NCBI GenBank assembly: GCA_016795325.1
Contig: JAEUHY010000042.1
Location: 62,001 to 126,000, forward strand
Reading direction: 5' to 3'
DNA length: 64,000 bases
Origin: Planctomycetota bacterium
Lineage (GTDB): Bacteria; Planctomycetota; UBA1135; GCA-002686595
This document shows, in pieces, positions 33,935 through 42,515 of the stretch. The translations under genes were made by a program, and so were the position numbers. The notes beneath the pieces were generated by a model. The model ran no database searches. It was given only the letters and a program-made list of their open reading frames with translations, and was not told the origin of the DNA. Positions within the stretch are counted from its first letter, which is position 1; every line of letters begins with the position of its first letter.

Positions 33935-36304
33935 TCACGGACACACGGTGAACGACAGTCCACCGCTCAGCCCGACGCCGCTGCCGTCGGGGTTCGCGGC
34001 GTCGCGGTAGATCCACTGCGCGAACAGCGTGTCGCCGGCGCTCAAACCGCGAGCCTGCATCCAGGCGTGGGTCACGTCGAAGGACAGCGCGCCCGAGCAA
34101 TCGATCGGGCCGGGGTTGCCGAACGTGCCGCGCGAAGCGACGCGCGAAAGCGGTTGAGCGACGCACAACACGCCGCCGCGGAACGGCGACAGGTTTGCCG
34201 AGGCGCCCGTGAAGAGCAGTCCGAACGAGCGGCTGCGCACGGGCGCGGCGCGGATCACGAAGTCGTCGGCGCCGCCGAGGCTCGGCGAGCCCTGGAACGT
34301 GAAGGCCGGCGTACAGCCGGCGGAGTCGATCTTCGCGCTGCAGTAGCTCGCCACCACGCAGCCGACGACATCGATGCGCAGGTCGGTGACCAGACCCAGT
34401 TGCGCAACCTCCGCGTGCCAGAACGGCGCGCCCGTCTCGCCGAGCAGAATCACCGTCGCTGCGGGCTGGCGGACGCGCAGGAAGTACGAACCGGGTGCGC
34501 TCGGCGCCGTGATCGTGCCGCTCGCGAGCACAGCGGGCGCGGTGGTTCCGATGTTCTCGATCACCGGTCCGCTCGGTTTGGGCGCGAACAGGTTTTGGAT
34601 CGTGTTCTGCGCGCCGCCGACTTGCACCAGATCGCCGCCGATCGCCGCGCCGCCGAAGCCGGCCGCGTTCGAGAGGCCGAGCGGGCTCACGAACTTGTCG
34701 AACGGCGCCGTGGCGGGCGTCGCGAGCGGGCTGAGCGCGCCCGCGTCGTAGTCCAGATCGAACGCAAAGCCCGCGAGCCCGTCGCAGGGCTGTCCCGCGA
34801 GCTGCAGCACGACCTCGAACGGCACGCTCGCGCCCGGCGTCACTTGCACGACGGATTGTCCCGCGCTGCGCGCCGTGAAGTTCGCGACCGTCGCGGGCGC
34901 GGGCGCGCGCAGGTTCGAGCCGCCGTCGCCGGTGAACGCGGCCTGCAGCACGAGGAAGTCGCGCAGGTCGAAATCGCCGTCCGCGTCGACGTCGGCGATC
35001 GCGCGCGAGTCGTCGGGCCCGAAGAAGTTGCCCGGGCCGGTGAGCAGCGACTCGAGGAAGAACCAGTCGATCTCGTCGACGTCGTGGTCGCGCTCGATGT
35101 CGAACTCGGCTTGGCCGAGCGAGCCGAGGAACTCGATCACTTGGCTCCGCTGCGCGGGCGAGAGCGCGAGGAACGCGGCGCGCGAGGCGGCGCCTTCCCC
35201 GTCGTGGAAGTTGATCGCGGAGCTGACGTTGGCCGCGAACGTCCCGCCGGTGGCGCGGCCGTCGTGCAGCAGCGAGGCGCGGAGCCGCAGTCCCCACAGC
35301 GCGCGCGTCGCCATCTCCTTCTCCGTGCCCACGCCCTGGACGATGCCGTCGCCGAGCGAGCCCATGTCGTGCAGCAGGAAGTCCGAGTAGGGCTTGAAGG
35401 CGACCTGTGAGAGCGCGGCTTCCGGCGTCACGCCGCTCACGTAGGGCGTGGCGACGTGGCACGCGGCGCAGCCGATCGAGTTGAACAGCAGTTCGCCGCT
35501 CATGCCGACGCGCGGAGTCTGCGGCGGCGGCGCGAGGTAGCGCTGGAAGTCGGTGAAGCGCTCGAACAGGCGCACGCCCTGCGCGTCGGGCAGGTCCTCG
35601 GGATCGGGCACGCTGTCGCACTGCGCGAGCAGCGCGAGGTTGCCGTTCGGCGCGCTCTCGTTCGGCGCGAGTGCGTTGGTGAAGCCGAGCTCGTTCTGCG
35701 ACGCATCCGCCGAGAACGTCGTCACGGTGGCCACTTGGTTCTTCCAGCCGAAGCGCCCGGCGCGCAGCTGTCCCGGCGTGCCTTCGAGCGGCTGCACCCA
35801 GTGCACCAGGCCGCTCACTCCGGCCGGCGGGGTCTGGGCGAGCGCGTCGATCTCGCCGTCGAGGATCGCCTCGACCAGTCCGGCGCCAAAGACGTGCGGC
35901 GTGAGGCGCGCGGCCGTGATGTCCGCGGCGGCCGGCACGAACTCGGCGCAACCCGGGCTGATCGACAGGGACTGCAACAGCGAACCACCGAGTTGGTTGA
36001 GCGGGTCGAACGGCGCGGCCCCGACCGCGCGCTTTCCGAAGCGGGTCACCGTGCGCGTGCTCGAGCCGCCCAGGCGCGGCTGGCGGTGACAGGTGCCGCA
36101 GCTGACGTCGTTGAAGATCGGGCCTCGGCCTTGCGCGGGCGTGATCGTGAGGTCGAAGGCGGCGCGGCCGGCGAGGAAGCGCGCGAACTCCGCCGCGGAC
36201 AGGCCTTCGATCGGCTCTCCGACGCGGCGTTGGTAGGTGACTTGGCCGTGGGCGAGGGTAGCCAGGGCGGCCAGTGCCGAGAGAGCGTGGAGCGCGGCGC
36301 GCAT
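33935..36304 (-). CDS. di-heme oxidoreductase family protein with dockerin-like segment and Cys-containing C-terminal domain
   Basis: 789 aa, signal peptide MRAALHALSALAALATLAHG. The N-terminal 410 residues match the di-heme oxidoreductase (DHOR, MauG/peroxidase-related) family, with heme motifs CGTCH and CAACH and the segment LLHDGRATGG that holds a distal region. An EF-hand-like stretch (ADVDADGDFDLRDFLVLQAAF), similar to type I dockerin, follows. A beta domain and the shared 140-residue C-terminal domain from SYCSAKIDSAGC complete it. The heme part suggests periplasmic or cell-surface electron transfer. The fusion to a dockerin-like hinge and surface domain is unusual. It directly precedes the CRTAC1-like gene in one transcript. 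Confidence 0.85.
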   Translation of the reverse strand: MRAALHALSALAALATLAHGQVTYQRRVGEPIEGLSAAEFARFLAGRAAFDLTITPAQGRGPIFNDVSCGTCHRQPRLGGSSTRTVTRFGKRAVGAAPFDPLNQLGGSLLQSLSISPGCAEFVPAAADITAARLTPHVFGAGLVEAILDGEIDALAQTPPAGVSGLVHWVQPLEGTPGQLRAGRFGWKNQVATVTTFSADASQNELGFTNALAPNESAPNGNLALLAQCDSVPDPEDLPDAQGVRLFERFTDFQRYLAPPPQTPRVGMSGELLFNSIGCAACHVATPYVSGVTPEAALSQVAFKPYSDFLLHDMGSLGDGIVQGVGTEKEMATRALWGLRLRASLLHDGRATGGTFAANVSSAINFHDGEGAASRAAFLALSPAQRSQVIEFLGSLGQAEFDIERDHDVDEIDWFFLESLLTGPGNFFGPDDSRAIADVDADGDFDLRDFLVLQAAFTGDGGSNLRAPAPATVANFTARSAGQSVVQVTPGASVPFEVVLQLAGQPCDGLAGFAFDLDYDAGALSPLATPATAPFDKFVSPLGLSNAAGFGGAAIGGDLVQVGGAQNTIQNLFAPKPSGPVIENIGTTAPAVLASGTITAPSAPGSYFLRVRQPAATVILLGETGAPFWHAEVAQLGLVTDLRIDVVGCVVASYCSAKIDSAGCTPAFTFQGSPSLGGADDFVIRAAPVRSRSFGLLFTGASANLSPFRGGVLCVAQPLSRVASRGTFGNPGPIDCSGALSFDVTHAWMQARGLSAGDTLFAQWIYRDAANPDGSGVGLSGGLSFTVCP

Positions 36305-36393
36305 CGGAGGATTCCCGTGAACGAAGCAGACGACGACGGTGGACGAAGGACGCCCGTGCTGACGAACAGCGGACGGCGGAGAGCTGTCCTGGC

Positions 36394-36551
36394 AGTCCGC
36401 TGAAGAAGTGCTTCGGGTACAGAACTTGTCCGGTTGCGTCGGATCTAGGAGCGAAGCCGGAGCTGAATCTGTGGATTCAGCGAGGACTTCGCGACGACGA
36501 GCCGGCGCAATCCGGGCGGGTTCGGTGCCGAATGACTTTTTCAACGGGCTG
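36394..36551. repeat. R3 palindromic element (about 158 bp)
   Basis: Ends are imperfect inverted repeats: CAGTCCGCTGAAGAAGTG on the left, ACTTTTTCAACGGGCTG on the right. The centre has the hairpin GCTGAATC-TGTG-GATTCAGC. No coding capacity. The left end recurs at 55854. Same design as R1 and R2: inverted termini and a central hairpin. Confidence 0.65.
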
Positions 36552-36688
36552 CTAGGCTCCCGCCTCTCACTTGTAACTGCACAGCGCTCGGGCGGGCGGT
36601 CCGGCGCGCGTGAATTCGCTCGCGGGGCCGCGGCGCTCCGGACCCAGGCGGCTCTTCCGTCACCCGGGCGCCTTGGTTGCACGTTGCC

Positions 36689-36800
36689 GTTGGCGGTACG
36701 GTGCGAGGATCAAATCCACCACCTGCCCGCCGTCGGTTGCGAGCACGCCGTTGGTCGCGCGCGCAGATGGTGGATCTGATCCTGGCACCGTACCGCCAAC
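36689..36800. repeat. 37-bp inverted repeat just upstream of the haloperoxidase gene
   Basis: Arms at 36689-36725 and 36764-36800 pair at 34 of 37 positions (left arm begins GTTGGCGGTACGGTGC), around a 38-base loop. The right arm ends 7 bases before the ATG at 36808, so in RNA the structure would bury the ribosome-binding region. Could be a regulatory leader or another dispersed palindrome. Confidence 0.7.
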
Positions 36801-36807
36801 GCGCTCC

Positions 36808-38313
36808 ATGAAGCACGCACGTCCCTGGCTCGCCTTCAGCTTGTTCGCCGCGCTCGGCTGCACGAGCCCTGCTCCCGCGGCGAAAACCGGCCCGCAGTAC
36901 GCGCTCACGCACCAAGAGCGCTTGCCGCTGGAGCAGCAGAACTACGCCTACCGTTGGCTCGACATCACGCAGGAGGTCGCCGCGCGCGACGTCGATCGCA
37001 ACGGCGCACGGCCGACGGTGCTCTCGCGCCAGATGATGATCTGGGCCGTCGCGATGTACGACGCGTGGGCCGCGTACGACCCGGTGGCCGTCGGGACGCG
37101 GCTGGGCGGCGCGTTGCGCCGGCCGCTCGCCGAGCACACGCTCGCGAACAAGGACAAGGCGGTGAGCTACGCCTCGTACCGCGCGCTGCTCGGCGTCTTT
37201 CCGGATGACGCTGCCTACCTGCGCGACGAGATGCGGGCGATGGGCTACGACCCCGCCGACGCCTCGACCGACACGAGCACTCCGCAAGGCGTCGGCAACG
37301 TGGCGGCCGCGGCCGTGCTCGCCTACCGCCGGAACGACGGCGCCAACCAGTTCGGCGACGAGCCCGGCAGCAACGGCGCTCCGTATTCCGACTTCACGCA
37401 CTACCAGCCGGTGAATCCGCCGGAGCGCATCGTCGACCCCGACCGCTGGCAGCCGATCCCGTTCACACGCGCGGACGGATCGCAGTTCACGCCGGGCTTC
37501 CTCACGCCGCACTGGTACCGCTGCAAGCCGGTGGTGCTGCTCTCGTCGGATCAGTTCCGCGCCGAGCCGCCTCCGACGACGAAGACCGCCGACGCGGAGC
37601 TGCGGCGCCAGACCGAGCAGGTGCTCGCGTTCAACGCGGGCCTCACGCCGCGCGAGAAGGCGATCGTCGAGTTCATGCGCGACGGCCCGCGTTCGACCGG
37701 ACAGAGCGGACACTGGCTGCGTTTCGCGCAGGACGTCTCGCGCCGCGACGCGCACGATCTCGACCGCGACGTCAAGCTCTACTTCGCCGTCGCGGTGGCG
37801 GCCTTCGACGCGTTCGTCGCGTGCTGGGAAACCAAGCGCTACTACGACAGTTCGCGTCCGTGGACGCTCGTGCGGCACTACTTCGCCGGCCAGCGCGTGC
37901 GCAGCTGGGCCGGGCCGCAGGGCGGCGTCGTCGAGCAACCCGCCGAAGAGTGGTACCCCTACTCGCCGCGAGTGTTCGTGACTCCGCCCTTCCCCGGGTA
38001 CACGAGCGGGCACGCGACCGTCAGCGGCGCCTGCGCGAAGATCCTCGAGCTGTTCACCGGCAGCGACACCTACGGCGCGCTCGAGCGCCGCCGCTGCTGC
38101 CTGCTGACGGAGACCACCCCCGGCGACGAAGTGACGCTCGAACTGCCGACGTTTTCGGCCACCGCGGAGATGGCCGCGCGCTCACGCGCGCTCGGCGGCT
38201 ACCACATCCCGATCGACAACGACGTCGGCCTGCGCATCGGCCGCGAGCTCGCGGTGTGGTCGTGGCCCAAATACCGCGAGTACTTCGAGGGCGTCGCCAG
38301 CGTGCGGCCCTGA
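36808..38313 (+). CDS. vanadium-dependent haloperoxidase-like lipoprotein (PAP2 superfamily)
   Basis: 501 aa. A lipoprotein signal ends ALGC (Cys18). The C-terminal half carries the phosphate/vanadate-binding motifs of the PAP2/haloperoxidase superfamily: PFPGYTSGHATVSGA with its histidine, a preceding basic segment (ETKRYYDSSRPW), and the last histidine in SRALGGYHIPIDNDVG. Bacterial homologues of this length are annotated vanadium-dependent haloperoxidases, oxidising halides with peroxide; a phosphatase activity is possible. A 37-bp inverted repeat ends just before the ATG, which was chosen because it starts the signal peptide. Confidence 0.8.
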   Translation: MKHARPWLAFSLFAALGCTSPAPAAKTGPQYALTHQERLPLEQQNYAYRWLDITQEVAARDVDRNGARPTVLSRQMMIWAVAMYDAWAAYDPVAVGTRLGGALRRPLAEHTLANKDKAVSYASYRALLGVFPDDAAYLRDEMRAMGYDPADASTDTSTPQGVGNVAAAAVLAYRRNDGANQFGDEPGSNGAPYSDFTHYQPVNPPERIVDPDRWQPIPFTRADGSQFTPGFLTPHWYRCKPVVLLSSDQFRAEPPPTTKTADAELRRQTEQVLAFNAGLTPREKAIVEFMRDGPRSTGQSGHWLRFAQDVSRRDAHDLDRDVKLYFAVAVAAFDAFVACWETKRYYDSSRPWTLVRHYFAGQRVRSWAGPQGGVVEQPAEEWYPYSPRVFVTPPFPGYTSGHATVSGACAKILELFTGSDTYGALERRRCCLLTETTPGDEVTLELPTFSATAEMAARSRALGGYHIPIDNDVGLRIGRELAVWSWPKYREYFEGVASVRP

Positions 38314-38400
38314 CGACCTGCTCCGCACCCACACTTGTTGCAGAGCGCGGGGCTTGTGCTCATCGCATGACTCGCGCACTCGCTCTGGCGGCCCAGCGCT

Positions 38401-38985
38401 TCAGCCGGCGGCCGCGCGTCGCGCGCGCTCGAGCAATTCGCCGAGCACCAGCCGCTCCGCCCAGCTGCGCAAGTAATCCCAGTCGAGCTCTTCGCCCAGC
38501 GTCCGGATCAACGCGACAACGTCGCGCCACTGCTGTTCGCTCACTTCGCCGCCATCGCGAAACCAAACGATCTTCTGCAGAAGCATGTCCTCTGCGGACG
38601 TCGTCGCCACCGTTCGCTTCGAGTCGCGCGCGAGCCGCACAGCCCGCGCGCGGCTCCATTTGGCGGCGTGATGGCCGCCGTCGGGCGGCACAAACACGTC
38701 GACCTTGACCATGCGCTCCAGGCGGATGACGTTGAACGACGAGCGGCGCGCGATGGCCCCGCGGATGAGCACCTCGTCGGCGTACCAGCGTTCGCCAAGC
38801 GCAGCGAGCAGCGGCGCAACGTGGCGATCCGTCAGCTCCGCAACCATGTCCACGTCACGCGTAAAGCGCGGCTCGCTCCACACCGCTGCGGCCATCGACC
38901 CGCCGAGCAGGTACCGCACGCCGAGCGACTCGAACACCTCGGCGATCTGCTCAGCCGCGCTGAGCGAATCTTCAGCCCAGGCCAC
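38401..38985 (-). CDS. nucleotidyltransferase-like protein (DUF6036/AbiEii-type)
   Basis: 194 aa from a GTG at 38985 that overlaps the end of the upstream small gene by 14 bases. The motif LGGSMAAAVWSEPRFTRDVDMV is the GG/GS...R-x-T-x-D-x-D signature of minimal nucleotidyltransferases, with the metal-binding aspartates in DVDMV. RMVKVDVFVPP probably gives the third acidic residue. Such proteins are often the effector half of two-gene modules (AbiE/MNT type), but many stand-alone members are uncharacterised. The small upstream partner is translationally coupled. Toxin function is speculative. Confidence 0.7.
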   Translation of the reverse strand: MAWAEDSLSAAEQIAEVFESLGVRYLLGGSMAAAVWSEPRFTRDVDMVAELTDRHVAPLLAALGERWYADEVLIRGAIARRSSFNVIRLERMVKVDVFVPPDGGHHAAKWSRARAVRLARDSKRTVATTSAEDMLLQKIVWFRDGGEVSEQQWRDVVALIRTLGEELDWDYLRSWAERLVLGELLERARRAAAG

Positions 38986-39226
38986 GCGCCCTCTTGTGCG
39001 CCATGACGCGCGCGAACAGCTCCGCGCCGAGCCAGCGTTCCGCCAAGCGCAACTCGAGCTGCTCCTCGCTCTCGCTGGGAAACCGCGCCCGCAGTCCGGC
39101 GAGCTGCAGCTCGCGCCCTGCATGCCACGCCTCGCGCAGCAGCTCACCGCGCTCGGTCGGCGTGAGCGAGCGGTACCAAGCGTCCATGCGCGCTTGAGCT
39201 TGCGGACTGGTGTCGGTCGGGCGCAC
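38972..39226 (-). CDS. small helical protein coupled to the nucleotidyltransferase
   Basis: 84 aa from the GTG at 39226; an ATG at 39187 would give 71. The GTG is favoured because TATGCT lies 6 nt upstream, the leaderless pattern seen in this window. The protein is charged and helical (LTPTERGELLREAWHAGREL, then EEQLELRLAERWLGAELFAR). No domain recognised. It overlaps the nucleotidyltransferase gene by 14 bases, so the two are co-expressed and the products may interact, as in small antitoxin-like or accessory pairs. Confidence 0.65.
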   Translation of the reverse strand: MRPTDTSPQAQARMDAWYRSLTPTERGELLREAWHAGRELQLAGLRARFPSESEEQLELRLAERWLGAELFARVMAHKRARGLG

Positions 39227-39365
39227 ACGCGAAGCATAGCGCGCCCCGCCGCGGCTTGCGGACTCGACGCGGGCCGGCAAAGCTCGTGGCTCGCTTCGCG
39301 CGTTGGCGCTCGCGCCAGCGGGCGAGGTGGAGCGCTTCACTCGCAGATGCTGGGGAGATCGTGAA

Positions 39366-39971
39366 ATGACAGTCGAGAACTCCGTGAGAGGTTCGGTGGA
39401 TCGGGTGGAGACTGCACGATGGAGCGGCTTGGTGTTGGTCGCAGCGCTTGTTGCTTCCTGCGGACCTGACGAGGACGCGAAGCCTTCGGACTCGCACACG
39501 AGCGGATCTGCGGACCGCACAAGCGAGCCAGCCACCGCGAAAGGGAGAGCGTCTCTGAAGTCACTCCGCGACCAGATGGACAGGGCTGGAAAGTTGATTT
39601 CAGACGCGGACGTTGCGAAGGAGGCGACGAAACGACATGCCTTCGCAGCAAGGGCTGTCGAGATTCTCGAGGAGCTTCCGCCGCAGTTGGAGCGCGGCAG
39701 CGAGGACTACTGGCAGGCGAAGTGGATGTACGTCCACGCGCGGGCCTACACGACGGTCGATTCTCGGCCCAAGGACCTGATCTCGCTGCTCGAAGAGATG
39801 ATCGCAGAAGACCGGTCTCAGGTTGATCCGCTTGCGGTCGTTGACGTCGCCCGAACGCTCATCCGCAGCGGCAGGCGCGTCGAAGCGGTAGCTATCGCCG
39901 AGCGCGTCCTGCCGCAGCTGTGTGAGGATCCTCGCGAACTCGAGTTCTTGAGGGCCAGGGCGAAGCAGTAG
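39366..39971 (+). CDS. lipoprotein with TPR-like helices
   Basis: 201 aa. The ATG at 39366 is preceded by GGGGAG at a good distance. An N-terminal signal with lipobox VASC (Cys about 30) precedes a polar Ser/Thr-rich linker and then helical repeats (ARAVEILEELPPQLERGSED, VVDVARTLIRSGRRVEAVAI) that look like tetratricopeptide-type units. Probably a periplasmic scaffold or part of a larger complex. No neighbour suggests a pathway. Confidence 0.65.
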   Translation: MTVENSVRGSVDRVETARWSGLVLVAALVASCGPDEDAKPSDSHTSGSADRTSEPATAKGRASLKSLRDQMDRAGKLISDADVAKEATKRHAFAARAVEILEELPPQLERGSEDYWQAKWMYVHARAYTTVDSRPKDLISLLEEMIAEDRSQVDPLAVVDVARTLIRSGRRVEAVAIAERVLPQLCEDPRELEFLRARAKQ

Positions 39972-40089
39972 CGCTCGCTGCATTCGTGCTACGCCGCGCG
40001 CCGAACGGCGAGCTCGGTCGCCTAGTGCACGCCACTGGTCGTTCCGCGCGCCAAGCGATGTGCAGTTCGGCGCCGGTACTGAGCTCAAA

Positions 40090-42447
40090 TCACTTGGCGG
40101 CCGCGGTGTCCTGCACGGTGAACGAAAGGCCCGGCGGCGCGGAGGAGATCGAAGCCTGGGCGAGGACTTTGCCGGCGCGCACGAGACTCGCGCTCGTCGG
40201 CTGGCTCGAGGTGGGCACGTTGACGTGGAACTTGTTCATCACGTCGGGCTGCAGGCGTTGCGGGGCCAGCCGGAAGCGCAACGGGCCTTCGCGTGTCTCG
40301 ACGCGCAGCTCGCAGTCGTTGTCGCCCAGGCGCGCGCGGTCGTCGTCGTAGCTGAAGCCGTACGCGCCGTGCAGCGCCGGAAAGATGTAGCTCTGCAGCT
40401 TGCCTTCCGGGTCGTAGTAGCCGACGAGCGTCGTGACCGCGGCGCCGAACGTGCGCGGCTTGCGTTCGAGCCGTGCGCCAGCGGGCGCGCCCTCGCTCCA
40501 GCGCGTTCCATCCGACTGGTAGCTCCTCTCGAAACCGCGTTGCACCGCGATGTGCTCGCCGTTGAGCGACAGCTTGGTCCCCCACCCGGCGCGGTGTTCG
40601 ACGACGAGCACGCGGCCGCGGTTGGCGGGCGACGCGCGCGGCGCCTCGATGCTCGGCGCCCAGTTGCCATCGGCCATCGCGACCTTCACGACGTCGTAGC
40701 GCGCGAACAACGCGGCCAGTTTGCTTTCGTCGAGCTCGTCGACAGGCGCCTCGACGCGGGTTGCTTCGTCGATCGAGTGAACGAACGGCGCCATGCGCCG
40801 CGTGCGCTCGTCCCAGCGGCTGAAACCGGTGGGCGACGATGCGTCGAACACGGCCTTGCTCTCGAGGAAGTTCTGAATCTTCGTCGCCGTGTAGGGCGTG
40901 TAGAGCGTGAAGCGCATGGCGCTCGAGAACGGCGCGCCGCCCGCCATCGCGTCGAGGCCGAACGAACGCCCGTCGAACGGCGCCTGGCGCTTGTCGTCGA
41001 GCGTGGTGTCCTCGCCGCTGCGCGTTGCCGCGAAGTTCGGAAGGAAGCGCTTGCGCCCGGCGTCCCAACCCCAGGTCGAGTTGAGCTCGCCCGCGGGACG
41101 GTGCACCGAGCCTTCGAAGCCGCCTTCGAAATGACCCAGGCCGTAGTTGTGGCCGACCTCGTGGCTGAACTCGTTGCCCAGCGTGTCGTCGAGCGTGACG
41201 ATCCCGTTGCCGCCCGATCCGCCGTGCACCTGCAGACCGTTCGCGTACTTGCCGATCGAGCTGTGCGCGGCGAGCTGCGCGACGACGTAGGGGTGGCTGT
41301 CTTCGCCGGCGCCCGCGCTGCTGTGCAACCCGTAGTTCGCATTGTCGATGCCGTGCGACACGAGTTCCTTGCCGATGCGCTGGCGCAGCGTGCCCTCGTG
41401 CCAACCGCCCTGGCTCGGATCGAAGTCCGCAAGCCTCGTCCCATCGGGCAACACAACTTCGTCGAGCGCGAGCGGCGCGTACTGGCTCACGACCATGCGG
41501 CTCACCGGAACGGTCTGGAAGTATTCGCGGTGCGCCTCCGGGTCCTGCGCGAACTCAAAACGTCCGCGCGGCGCAGTCAACATGCCGATGTCGAGCGTGT
41601 GGAGGATGAGCTCGGTCGGCGCGCCGACCACGACGTCCTTCAGTTCGCCGCGCGCCGCGCCGCGCTCGAACTGCAGCACAAAACCCGGCGCGATCCACGC
41701 GGCGGGCAGCTCGCAGCTCCACGCGTCGTTCGCGTAGACGATGCGGTTGTTGTCGAGCTCACCGTTGCGCCACCACTGGCCGTCGACGCACTTGAACTCG
41801 AAGGCTTGGCCGCGTGCGAGCACGGCTTCGCGCCCGCTGTAGCGCACCGTGGTCGTGTAGCCGGCGCGGGAGCGGATCTTCACCAGCTTGCCCGCGAACT
41901 TGGCGCCCTCGGGCAAGTGGATCTCGCGCACCCAGCGCCCGTCGGCGGTCTCGATCTCCACCACGGCGTGTTGGCGCAAGTGCTCCGCCAACGCCGCGCC
42001 GTTCGGCTCGCTCAACGGCTTCAACGTTGCGCTCGAGTCGATGACGTGCACGCTTCCGCGGGCCGGAGTGAAGTCCAGCGCGCCGCTCGGTGCACCGTCC
42101 AGGTGATAGATCGTGCGCGGCAACTCGCGCGGCGGTTGAAGCGCAAGCGAACCGAGCGTTTTGCCGGCGCCGTCGCGTACGACGACGGACAGCGCCGTCG
42201 TTTCGTCGCGCCGCAGCGGTCGAACGAGCAACAACGCACTGCGCCGTCCGATGAGGTGCGGCTGCGCATCGCCGGCCCGCGGTCGCGCGTCGATGATCTG
42301 ACTCTGCGCGAACTGCACGCCGGCTTCGAACGTTCCCGCGAGCACGTTGCGCGGCGCCGTCGCGTCGAACACCAACGGCTCGGCGTCTTGCGCGAACACC
42401 GTCGAACAGCTGAACACGAGCGCGCCGAGCGATTTGGCCAAAGTCAT
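40090..42447 (-). CDS. StcE/TagA-like M66 zinc metalloprotease
   Basis: 785 aa, signal peptide residues 1-19 (STVFAQ). The active site HEVGHNYGLGH is at residues 429-439, the extended HExxHxxGxxH zinc motif of family M66 (StcE/ToxR-regulated lipoprotein TagA). The family's surroundings are also present: a long beta-rich N-terminal domain and a GWDAGRKRFLPNF segment after the zinc site. Characterised members cleave mucin-type O-glycoproteins. In this organism the substrate could be algal or animal glycoprotein in the environment. GAGGAT lies a few bases before the ATG at 42447. Nothing suggests a transferred gene: base use is like the neighbours. Confidence 0.85.
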   Translation of the reverse strand: MTLAKSLGALVFSCSTVFAQDAEPLVFDATAPRNVLAGTFEAGVQFAQSQIIDARPRAGDAQPHLIGRRSALLLVRPLRRDETTALSVVVRDGAGKTLGSLALQPPRELPRTIYHLDGAPSGALDFTPARGSVHVIDSSATLKPLSEPNGAALAEHLRQHAVVEIETADGRWVREIHLPEGAKFAGKLVKIRSRAGYTTTVRYSGREAVLARGQAFEFKCVDGQWWRNGELDNNRIVYANDAWSCELPAAWIAPGFVLQFERGAARGELKDVVVGAPTELILHTLDIGMLTAPRGRFEFAQDPEAHREYFQTVPVSRMVVSQYAPLALDEVVLPDGTRLADFDPSQGGWHEGTLRQRIGKELVSHGIDNANYGLHSSAGAGEDSHPYVVAQLAAHSSIGKYANGLQVHGGSGGNGIVTLDDTLGNEFSHEVGHNYGLGHFEGGFEGSVHRPAGELNSTWGWDAGRKRFLPNFAATRSGEDTTLDDKRQAPFDGRSFGLDAMAGGAPFSSAMRFTLYTPYTATKIQNFLESKAVFDASSPTGFSRWDERTRRMAPFVHSIDEATRVEAPVDELDESKLAALFARYDVVKVAMADGNWAPSIEAPRASPANRGRVLVVEHRAGWGTKLSLNGEHIAVQRGFERSYQSDGTRWSEGAPAGARLERKPRTFGAAVTTLVGYYDPEGKLQSYIFPALHGAYGFSYDDDRARLGDNDCELRVETREGPLRFRLAPQRLQPDVMNKFHVNVPTSSQPTSASLVRAGKVLAQASISSAPPGLSFTVQDTAAAK

Positions 42448-42515
42448 CGAGATCCTCACATCCGTGCTGGTTCGAGCGCAGTGCGCCCACGGATGCCGTT
42501 GGCGTGCCCAGCGCG

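Noticed and set aside
36481..36640. Possible tRNA-like fold near the R3 element
   Set aside because: The paired arms are explained by the R3 terminal repeats and central hairpin; no T-arm consensus or anticodon arm is present.
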